NCBI GenBank assembly: GCA_964461295.1
Contig: CAYWTX010000409.1
Location: forward strand, 1 to 5,067
Reading direction: 5' to 3'
DNA from: CAYWTX01 sp964461295
Lineage (GTDB): Bacteria; Planctomycetota; Phycisphaerae; SM23-33
DNA: 5,067 bases
Part shown: positions 1 to 5,067 of the stretch, in pieces
How the letters are laid out: the number at the start of each line of letters is the position of its first letter
Numbering within the stretch: position 1 is the first letter of the stretch
Translations under genes and position numbers: made by a program
Notes under the pieces: generated by a model
Seen by the model: the letters and a program-made list of their open reading frames with translations, nothing else
What the model was told of the DNA's origin: nothing
Database searches by the model: none

Positions 1-2
1 AT

Positions 3-806
3 CCGGACGGCGCGAGGATGGACGTGCTGTTCGGCACGGTGCGATTGGCGCAGAACACCGGGACCGCGGCCACCGCCTCCACCCCGGCGGTCGCCAACCT
101 CGACCTGCACGTCCAGAGCACTCTGGTTCTGTCGGCCGACCAGGACCTCCGCGGGCTGACCGTGGACTACGACCTCGCCGGCGTTCAGGGCATCGACCTG
201 AACAGCCCAAACGTCAGCGGCGTCGGCCGCGAGGTAAGGGTTTACCCTCAGTCCCCCGAGCAGTTGGGAGCCGTTGAGGCGGCGTTGATCCAGGCGATCA
301 TCCACGGCGACCCGGACGGGCCCACGCCGTACGACGGCATCTACGACTCCGGCAAGGGGTTACATCCCAATTCAGCCATCGGCGTGGCCGTAAGGCTGGA
401 CGAACACAACGACCCGTACGTGGTGGTGAAGCTGACCCGTCAAGGCGACTTGGATTGCGACGGCGCGGTGGACGCGCTGGATTACCAGGACTTCATCGCC
501 AACTGGCAGAAGACCGGCAAGACGTGGGACCAGGGCGACATCTTCGGCCGGGACGGGGCGGTGGACGCACTGGACTACCAGGTGCTCATGGCCAACTGGG
601 GGAAGGTCCACACGCCGGAGCCAGGCACGATCGCCCTGCTAAGCGTCGGGATCGTGGGCCTGTCCAGCCGCCGTCGCGGCTGGCGGAGGGTGTCCGGCGC
701 TCAGAGCAGCGGCGCCAGAATGGTCCCGATTTGGCCGGGAACAGTGGAAAAAAATGTCGGTTGTGGGGCGATTGGGGGCTTGACAACAAGGGGAAATCGG
801 GTATAA
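3..806 (+). CDS. Partial PEP-CTERM surface protein with dockerin-like domain (3' end of gene)
   Basis: The reading frame is open from the left edge, so the true start lies outside. The ATG at 18 is an unlikely start because it has no spaced Shine-Dalgarno site and no signal peptide follows. Residues are counted from that Met. Residues 1-142 are beta-rich with no family I recognise. Residues 143-196 form a dockerin/EF-hand pair: loop 1 (D144-D155) has the DxDxDGxxDxxD pattern, and the ten residues DGAVDALDYQ recur at 148-157 and 179-188. Each copy is followed by a helix ending in ANW. Residues 200-224 are a PEP-CTERM signal: PEPGT, a hydrophobic stretch, then RRRGWRR. Such proteins are exported and handled at the envelope by exosortase, while dockerins bind calcium and cohesin-type partners. 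Oddly, 38 further residues follow the basic cluster before the TAA stop. Dockerin and PEP-CTERM calls are firm; the overall function is unknown. Confidence 0.85.
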   Translation, partial: PDGARMDVLFGTVRLAQNTGTAATASTPAVANLDLHVQSTLVLSADQDLRGLTVDYDLAGVQGIDLNSPNVSGVGREVRVYPQSPEQLGAVEAALIQAIIHGDPDGPTPYDGIYDSGKGLHPNSAIGVAVRLDEHNDPYVVVKLTRQGDLDCDGAVDALDYQDFIANWQKTGKTWDQGDIFGRDGAVDALDYQVLMANWGKVHTPEPGTIALLSVGIVGLSSRRRGWRRVSGAQSSGARMVPIWPGTVEKNVGCGAIGGLTTRGNRV

Positions 807-807
807 C
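780..807 (+). promoter_or_regulatory. Near-consensus sigma70-type promoter for the second PEP-CTERM gene
   Basis: A perfect -35 hexamer TTGACA (780-785) is followed after 16 bases by TATAAC (802-807), which matches the -10 consensus at five of six positions. The local sequence is also richer in A and T than its surroundings. Transcription would begin near 814 and give a short leader of about 23 bases before the ATG at 837. The TAA stop codon of the upstream gene (804-806) lies inside the -10 hexamer. This is inferred from sequence alone. Confidence 0.75.
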
Positions 808-824
808 TGTAGTTTGAACGTAGT

Positions 825-829
825 GGAGG
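825..829 (+). promoter_or_regulatory. Ribosome binding site deciding the start at 837
   Basis: GGAGG sits seven bases before the ATG at 837, an ideal Shine-Dalgarno arrangement. It favours that start over the in-frame ATG codons at 873 and 888. Those later starts would give a shorter, more typical signal-peptide n-region but lack an equally good site. Confidence 0.8.
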
Positions 830-836
830 TCCATCC

Positions 837-2573
837 ATGAGTACGTCGAACCAGAAGTTGAGGGCCACAACGATGACGGAGACTGCGATGAAAAGCTCGC
901 TCACTAAGCGGTTTCTGGGTTTGGGCGTGTGCGTGATTGCCCTTTGCGGGGTGGCCTCCGTAGCTCAGGCGGCCACGGTAGACATCACCATGGAGGTCGA
1001 GGGCGGTGTCACCGCTCTGAACGTCGGCGACTCGGCCGTCATCCACGTCTATGGTGCGGTAAGCGATAACACATGGACGACGACCTCGCCACCCACCGGC
1101 ACCAACGTTACCAGGAAGCCCGGCGTCTACAACTTCACCATGAAGGCGGATGCTGGAGTCGGCATGGAAATTCCGCTCGCAACGGACGCAGCCTTTGATC
1201 CGGCTAAACCGGCTGTATACGCCAATAATCAGGATTGGGGCGTGTATGACCCGGCTTTTGTCGGGGTATACTCGCAGGGCGATTATGTTGGTGGGTCGCA
1301 CCGTGTAGTGGCGGATTTCAATGTCTCGCAGGACACGTACAACCCCGCCGTTAAGGCCCTCCCCACGAGATTCATGATCGGGAATAGTGACCAAGGGAAC
1401 CCTGCGGTGAATCTCTTCGATATCACAGTGACCGCCACGGCCGCGGGGACTTCCACCTTCAATATCCTTACGGGCGGCGGCAGCATGCCCTACCAGGTTC
1501 TGTTCTGGGATTCCGTCAATGGCCGCTGGGACCTCAAGAACGCCGAGACGGTCAACCTGCCGACTGGGATTGAGTTCACCATCTCGGGCGGGAGCACCAT
1601 GGGCCCCGCCGCTCTTACGGTTGTGCCCGCCGGTGGCGCTCGCACTGTCGGGCAGACCATCGTGGCGTCGAACACCGCCGTTGCGGGCAGCGATAGCGGC
1701 AAGGTTACGGCCTTCTCCGTGACGCAGGGCGCCAACGGCATCTTCAGCGTGACGGGCGATCTCGCCCTGAACGCGGAGATCGCGCCCCAGGGGTCAAGGA
1801 CGGGCACGGTGGGCTTTGACGAGACCGGCCTGCTCAAGGGCGCGGTTTCCACCGGCGCGTTCAACATGACCCTGGGCACGGTGAATGGGGTTGCCGGCGC
1901 GACGGGCACCGGGCCCTACAGCTACACCCTCACGGCCACGGCACAGAGCGGCCTGGCGACGCTCGGCACGGCGTTGACGGCCAAGGTGACGGGGAGCATG
2001 GCTGGCTTGGCTTCGTACGTTCTGGGGGGAGCGGGAGCGGTCGGCACCACGGCGACAATCCTGGGCGGCACGACGGGCACCACCGAACAGACCGTTTCCA
2101 TGCTGTGGCGGGCGCGCACGGCCGACGAGGCGTCCGTCCTCGGCGGAGTGCCCGGCCTGCCTTGGGCGCGCGGCCTGCTGAGCGACGTGGTCGACGTGAC
2201 CGGGATGGCCCCTGGAACGGTGTACGTGCTGGAGATGAGGTATGATCCGTCGCTGATCCAGTTGATCTACGCCGGCGACAAGGAACAGAGGCTGTTTGAC
2301 ATGGGCCGGCTGTTCCTGGGCTGGCTGGACGACAAGGGCACGCCGGGAGCGGCCGATGACGTGTGGGTGAACGCGGGCACTGGCTCGGGGTTGCAGAGCG
2401 CGTGGACCGGGAGCTTGGTCGTGGGCACGTGGGGCGTCGATATGGCCACCAACAAGGCCTGGGCGGTGACGGATCACAACAGCCAGTTCAGCGTCGTCCC
2501 CGAGCCGGGCACGATGGCCCTGCTCGCCCTGGGCGGGCTGGTCGCCGTCTGGAGGCGCAAACGAGCCGAGTAG
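837..2573 (+). CDS. Secreted PEP-CTERM sorting domain protein, beta-rich
   Basis: The 578-residue product starts at the ATG with the best ribosome site. Residues 1-45 are a Sec signal peptide: a long basic n-region to R25, a hydrophobic core at 26-43, and a likely cut after AQA at 43-45. Residues 47-252 look like a beta-sandwich. The VGDSAVIHVYG stretch near 63-73 and the LFDITVTATAAGTSTF stretch at 193-208 recall cohesin-like domains, but this is weak. Residues 253-415 are rich in Gly, Ala, Thr and Val and are probably beta-repeat or spacer. Residues 416-553 (SMLWRARTADEAS, VLEMRYDPSL, FLGWLDD, WVNAG, WGVD, WAVTDHNSQFSVV) match a module I recall just before the sorting signal of many planctomycetal proteins. 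Residues 555-578 are the PEP-CTERM tail: PEPGT, a hydrophobic helix, then WRRKRAE at the exact C-terminus. The protein is probably exported and surface-associated through exosortase. Its own promoter and terminator suggest a single-gene unit. The first half has lower GC than the second. Confidence 0.93.
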   Translation: MSTSNQKLRATTMTETAMKSSLTKRFLGLGVCVIALCGVASVAQAATVDITMEVEGGVTALNVGDSAVIHVYGAVSDNTWTTTSPPTGTNVTRKPGVYNFTMKADAGVGMEIPLATDAAFDPAKPAVYANNQDWGVYDPAFVGVYSQGDYVGGSHRVVADFNVSQDTYNPAVKALPTRFMIGNSDQGNPAVNLFDITVTATAAGTSTFNILTGGGSMPYQVLFWDSVNGRWDLKNAETVNLPTGIEFTISGGSTMGPAALTVVPAGGARTVGQTIVASNTAVAGSDSGKVTAFSVTQGANGIFSVTGDLALNAEIAPQGSRTGTVGFDETGLLKGAVSTGAFNMTLGTVNGVAGATGTGPYSYTLTATAQSGLATLGTALTAKVTGSMAGLASYVLGGAGAVGTTATILGGTTGTTEQTVSMLWRARTADEASVLGGVPGLPWARGLLSDVVDVTGMAPGTVYVLEMRYDPSLIQLIYAGDKEQRLFDMGRLFLGWLDDKGTPGAADDVWVNAGTGSGLQSAWTGSLVVGTWGVDMATNKAWAVTDHNSQFSVVPEPGTMALLALGGLVAVWRRKRAE

Positions 2574-2644
2574 CCCCAGGTGGAATGCACCGGGCTTCGC
2601 CCCAACGACCGACCGCGGCGATGGGAAAGGCAAGAGAAACTAGC

Positions 2645-2675
2645 ACGGGCGGCTTCCACGGAGGCCGCCCGTTTT
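2645..2675 (+). terminator. Rho-independent terminator after the second PEP-CTERM gene
   Basis: ACGGGCGGC (2645-2653) pairs perfectly with GCCGCCCGT (2664-2672). Three further pairs, one of them G-U, extend the stem inward to about 12 base pairs and leave a four-base loop (CACG). The stem runs directly into TTTT (2672-2675). It lies about 70 bases after the stop at 2573 and should separate that gene from the hydrolase gene. Confidence 0.85.
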
Positions 2676-2690
2676 CTGCGCGAAGGGCGA

Positions 2691-2719
2691 TTGGCTGCCG
2701 GCGACGATGCCTGTAGGAT
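2691..2719 (+). promoter_or_regulatory. Weak candidate promoter for the hydrolase gene
   Basis: TTGGCT (2691-2696) and TAGGAT (2714-2719) are separated by 17 bases, and each matches four of six consensus positions. The location, just after the terminator and about 80 bases before the ATG at 2801, is sensible. Chance matches of this quality are common, so this is only a candidate. Confidence 0.3.
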
Positions 2720-2790
2720 ATGCCGGCCCCCGGCGTGCGTTGGAAGGAAGATGGAGGGACTTGTGGGGATGGGCTCCCGTAAACACCGCG

Positions 2791-2794
2791 AGGA
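2791..2794 (+). promoter_or_regulatory. Ribosome binding site for the hydrolase gene
   Basis: AGGA lies six bases before the ATG at 2801, within GCGAGGATATGCC. A nearer ATG at 2796 is out of frame. The site is moderate but correctly spaced and supports 2801 as the start. Confidence 0.6.
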
Positions 2795-2800
2795 TATGCC

Positions 2801-4765
2801 ATGACCTATCGCGCGAAGTTGGAGAACGTACTGGACCGTTCGCGTCAGCGAGCGGCGGAGCGATTCGAGGCCGTCTTCGGCGCCGGCGGCGAGGCGGTCG
2901 TCAAAGAGGAAGTGATCCTGGACGGCGCGGCCGCCCGCGGCGCGGCCGGCGGGCTGGAGATCGCCTTCGCCCGTAGCGGAGGCAAGTTCGAGGCCGCCCT
3001 CGGGGCGCTGGACCTGCCCGCCGACTGGACGGGCGGCAAGACGCTGCGCCTCACGGCCGTGTGCGTCGGGCGCCCCGTCCACATCGACCTGGTGCTGGTG
3101 AACGCCCGCTGCCGCATGTCGACGGGCGCCGACCTGGGTCCGGGCCAGGCGGCCGAACTGGTCATGGAACTGCTGGACCTGCCGCTGGCCGGCGGGAAGG
3201 AGCCCCCCTGCCGCCCGACGGCGGTGCGCGTGGAGGCGGCGTGGGAGGGCCCGGCCGACACCCGAACCGTCGTCGTGAACGACTTGCTGCTGGAAACCGT
3301 TGAGACCGGCGGCGCCGGGCGGCAGCCGTGCGTGGACCGCTTCGGCCAGCGCATGACGGCAACCTGGCCGGGCAAGATCGCCGACGAGGCGGACCTGCGT
3401 TCGCGAGCGGGCGTCGAGGCGGCGGAGATGGCGAAGACCGCCCCGCCGCCGGAGCGGGACGAGTTCGGCGGCTGGACCGACGGTCCGCGGTTCGAGGCGG
3501 GCGGCTTCTTCCGCGTCGATCGCGACGCCGACGGGCGCTGGTGGCTGGTGGACCCGACGGGCCGGGCGTTCTGGTCCATCGGCCTGACCGGCGTGCGGAC
3601 GTTCGAGGGCACGAAGACCGAGGGTCGCGAGGCGATCTTCGAGGCCCTGCCCGCCCGCGACGGCCCCCACGCCGCGGCGTGGCTGGGCCCGCACGAGACC
3701 TACGCCGGCCTGAGCTTCTACCGCTGGAACGTGCTGCGCAAGTACGGCGGCATGGAGGCGTGGCGCGACCGGGTGCTGGAACGGTTCGGGCGCTGGGGCG
3801 TGAACACCATCGCCTGCTGGTCGGAGGAGATCATGCTGCGCCAGCAGCGCGTGCCGTTCGTCGCCTTCGCCCGCTCGCACGGGCCGGGCGCGCCGATGAC
3901 CTCCAACCGCTTTCCCGACGTGTACGACCCGGCCTGGGAGCCGTGGATGGAGCGCACCATCGTCGAGCTCACCGCGCCGTGGCGCGACAACCGCTGGCTG
4001 CTGGGCTACTTCATCGACAACGAGCAGCCGTGGCACGACATGCGGCTGCTGCACGCCCCGGCGGGCGCCGCCGTGCGGCAGGCGTGGGCGGCGTCGGCGA
4101 AGGGCAAGTACGGGCACGCCGCCCGCGCCGCGGCGGCGTGGGGCCGCGACGTGCCGAACTGGGACGCCGTGGCCGCCATGGGCGCCGCCGACGTGCCCGC
4201 CGAGGGGGCGCTGCGCGACGACATGACGGCCTTCGAGGCCGAGTTCACCGACCGCTACCAGGGCACGATCGCGCGCCTGCTGAACAAGCACGACCCCAAC
4301 CATCTGTACCTCGGCTGCCGGTTCGTTCGCCGCCTGCCGCCCCGGGCGGTGGCGCACGCGGCCGGGAAACACCAGAACGTCGTCACCGTGAACTGCTACG
4401 CGGGCGTGCCGCCTCGCGACACGTTCCAGGACTGGCACGACTGGACGGGGCGCCCGATCCTGATCGGCGAGCACCACTTCCCGCTGGCCAGCCCGCGCCA
4501 GTTCCCGCCGCTGTACCGCGACTTCACGCCCGAGGAACGACGCGTGATGTATTACGATTACGTGCATGGGTTCGCGGCCATGCCGTTCTCGGTCGGCAGC
4601 CACTGGTTCCAGCACGCCGACCAGCCCCTCACCGGGCGAAGCACCAACGGCGAGAACCAGCCCGTGGGGTTCGTGGACCTGACGGACAACCCGCACGAGG
4701 AACTGGTGGACGCCCTTCGCCGCGTGGCGGCGGAGGTGTACCCGGTGCACGCCAGGAGCGTGTGA
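2801..4765 (+). CDS. Glycoside hydrolase resembling GH50 beta-agarase (clan GH-A)
   Basis: The product is 654 residues. Residues 1 to about 215 form a beta-rich region resembling the carbohydrate-binding-like N-terminal domain of GH50 enzymes. The catalytic TIM barrel follows, opening with FFRVDRDADGRWWLVDPTGR (236-255) and continuing with WGVNTIACWS (332-341) and FPDVYDP (371-377). The sequence GYFIDNEQPW places E408 as the likely acid/base, preceded by Asn as in clan GH-A. LYLGCRF (502-508) comes next. ILIGEHHF places E557 as the likely nucleophile. HWFQHADQPLTGR (601-613) followed by NGEN and GFVD (616-626) closes the active-site region. This motif order is what I recall for GH50, whose known members cut agarose or agaro-oligosaccharides; the true substrate here is unproven. 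The N-terminus is charged with no signal peptide or membrane segment, so it is probably cytoplasmic. Some other agarase-like or beta-galactosidase-like GH-A family is the alternative. Confidence 0.88.
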   Translation: MTYRAKLENVLDRSRQRAAERFEAVFGAGGEAVVKEEVILDGAAARGAAGGLEIAFARSGGKFEAALGALDLPADWTGGKTLRLTAVCVGRPVHIDLVLVNARCRMSTGADLGPGQAAELVMELLDLPLAGGKEPPCRPTAVRVEAAWEGPADTRTVVVNDLLLETVETGGAGRQPCVDRFGQRMTATWPGKIADEADLRSRAGVEAAEMAKTAPPPERDEFGGWTDGPRFEAGGFFRVDRDADGRWWLVDPTGRAFWSIGLTGVRTFEGTKTEGREAIFEALPARDGPHAAAWLGPHETYAGLSFYRWNVLRKYGGMEAWRDRVLERFGRWGVNTIACWSEEIMLRQQRVPFVAFARSHGPGAPMTSNRFPDVYDPAWEPWMERTIVELTAPWRDNRWLLGYFIDNEQPWHDMRLLHAPAGAAVRQAWAASAKGKYGHAARAAAAWGRDVPNWDAVAAMGAADVPAEGALRDDMTAFEAEFTDRYQGTIARLLNKHDPNHLYLGCRFVRRLPPRAVAHAAGKHQNVVTVNCYAGVPPRDTFQDWHDWTGRPILIGEHHFPLASPRQFPPLYRDFTPEERRVMYYDYVHGFAAMPFSVGSHWFQHADQPLTGRSTNGENQPVGFVDLTDNPHEELVDALRRVAAEVYPVHARSV

Positions 4766-4876
4766 ATGGGATTCGGGTACCGCTCAAGACACGGCAAACG
4801 AAGAACAGTATCGCCTTGCCCGCTTGCCCGGTGAGCCGGTGTCCGCTCTTCAGCCTGAAGGGCTGAGATAAGACAG

Positions 4877-4895
4877 CCCAGGGCAACGCCCTGGG
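4877..4895. repeat. Perfect 8-base-pair hairpin with 3-base loop
   Basis: CCCAGGGC (4877-4884) and GCCCTGGG (4888-4895) are exact reverse complements around AAC. The compact form is typical of a REP-type palindrome. No T run follows, so it is not a classical intrinsic terminator. Confidence 0.75.
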
Positions 4896-4968
4896 AATGG
4901 ATGCCCCAAAGCAACAAGCCCTGAAGGGGCGCAAGAACTGCCCGCCCGGGCAACGGTTTGTCGGGTAA

Positions 4969-4992
4969 GCCTGGGCGGTTGCCCGCCCAGGC
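4969..4992. repeat. Perfect 10-base-pair hairpin with 4-base loop
   Basis: GCCTGGGCGG (4969-4978) and CCGCCCAGGC (4983-4992) pair without mismatch around TTGC. It is the most stable structure in the 3' region and lies about 200 bases after the hydrolase stop. The absence of a following T run argues against intrinsic termination. Confidence 0.75.
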
Positions 4993-5067
4993 TCCCCACG
5001 GATCCGGACTTGCAGGATTCCCGCATCCGGCTCTTCGGATGCTGGCTTCGCACGTCCGACTGCGCAG

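Larger units (their letters stand above)
2574..2800. other. Intergenic region between the PEP-CTERM gene and the hydrolase gene
   Basis: This 227-base gap holds a strong terminator in its middle and a weak promoter candidate downstream. Short open frames cross it in several phases, but none has a good ribosome site or a recognisable protein pattern, so I call no gene here. A small GGGC-TTC-GCCC hairpin just after the upstream gene is too short to interpret. Confidence 0.7.
4848..5042. repeat. Hairpin-rich palindromic repeat, REP/MITE-like
   Basis: At least five inverted repeats lie within about 195 bases: TCAGCC/GGCTGA (4850-4855 with 4861-4866), CCCAGGGC/GCCCTGGG (4877-4884 with 4888-4895), GCCC/GGGC (4918-4921 with 4927-4930), TGCCC/GGGCA (4939-4943 with 4948-4952) and a 10-base-pair stem (4969-4978 with 4983-4992). 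A sixth, GCATCCG/CGGATGC, is at 5023-5029 with 5036-5042. Two loops share TGAAG, and GGGCAACG occurs at 4881-4888 and 4948-4955, so the unit has internal repetition. I recall similar text around CCCAGGGCAACGCCCTGGG as a dispersed intergenic repeat in planctomycete-type genomes, sometimes near REP-associated (IS200-like) transposases. No transposase is in the window and the outer limits are uncertain. Confidence 0.6.
4766..5067. other. Gene-free region after the hydrolase gene
   Basis: Short open frames exist on both strands, but they have arginine-, proline- and serine-rich translations typical of GC-rich non-coding DNA and no supporting ribosome sites. An 8-base tandem repeat CTTGCCCG occurs at 4815-4822 and 4823-4830. 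From about 4848 onward the sequence is dominated by hairpins, described separately. I see no U-tract terminator for the hydrolase gene; one of the hairpins may serve instead. Confidence 0.65.

Noticed and set aside
696..716. GGCGC/GCGCC hairpin after the first PEP-CTERM signal, considered as a terminator
   Set aside because: The stem is only five base pairs with a long loop and no T run, and it lies inside the open reading frame.
824..833. TGGA/TCCA inverted repeat over the ribosome binding site, considered as a translational switch
   Set aside because: Four base pairs around a two-base loop is sterically implausible and too short to regulate anything.
639..1394. Minus-strand open frame opposite the two PEP-CTERM genes
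   Set aside because: It crosses the promoter and the start of the second gene, has no recognisable domain, and the opposite strand has a signal peptide and a ribosome site.
1794..2633. Minus-strand 279-residue open frame opposite the end of the second PEP-CTERM gene
   Set aside because: It has Arg-, Gly- and His-rich composition with no domain, and lies opposite well-supported coding sequence and part of the intergenic region.
2580..2804. Small 74-residue open frame between the second and third genes
   Set aside because: It runs straight through the terminator hairpin, has no good ribosome site and no recognisable protein pattern.
2474..4750. A 758-residue open frame on the minus strand across the hydrolase gene
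   Set aside because: Its codons are in register with those of the hydrolase gene, so it stays open simply because that gene avoids TTA, CTA and TCA, as expected at high GC. The translation is rich in Arg, His, Val and Ala with no recognisable domain, while the plus strand has clear catalytic motifs.
3328..4866. A 512-residue open frame on the plus strand in another phase
   Set aside because: It overlaps the hydrolase gene almost completely and its translation is Arg-, Ala- and Gly-rich low-complexity sequence, typical of an out-of-frame reading of GC-rich DNA.
4850..5053. Small minus-strand open frames in the 3' region
   Set aside because: They coincide with the palindromic repeat; translations such as those containing GRCPGLSYLSPSG reflect the repeat itself and are probably spurious.

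Overview
The window is GC-rich bacterial DNA. I infer a planctomycete or close relative in the PVC group, probably a Phycisphaerae-type or environmental genome. Three things point there: two adjacent proteins with C-terminal PEP-CTERM sorting signals, a dockerin-type EF-hand pair in one of them, and a pre-terminal module in the second that I recall from planctomycetal PEP-CTERM proteins. No rRNA, tRNA, CRISPR array or recognisable transposase gene is present.

Layout. Bases 3-806 hold the 3' part of a surface protein: a beta-rich segment, a two-repeat dockerin-like domain, and a PEP-CTERM signal followed by an unexpected 38-residue tail. A near-consensus sigma70-type promoter (780-807) overlaps the end of that gene, with the stop codon lying inside the -10 box. 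It should drive the second gene (837-2573), a secreted 578-residue PEP-CTERM protein with a clear signal peptide and a strong ribosome binding site. A strong intrinsic terminator (2645-2675) closes that unit. A third gene (2801-4765) has only a weak candidate promoter of its own. It encodes a 654-residue clan GH-A glycoside hydrolase resembling GH50 beta-agarases, with both catalytic glutamates apparently in place but no export signal. The remaining 302 bases (4766-5067) contain no credible gene. They are packed with perfect hairpins and look like a dispersed palindromic (REP/MITE-like) repeat.

How the genes may relate. The two PEP-CTERM proteins are probably exported and anchored or processed at the cell envelope by an exosortase encoded elsewhere. 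One carries a dockerin-like domain and the other may begin with a cohesin-like beta-sandwich, so they could contact each other, but this is only a hypothesis. The hydrolase is a separate transcription unit, appears cytoplasmic, and may act on imported oligosaccharides. I see no direct evidence that the three genes form one pathway. The features most worth following up are the hairpin-rich repeat, the read-through-like tail on the first gene, the pre-terminal module of the second gene, and the signal-less GH50-like enzyme.
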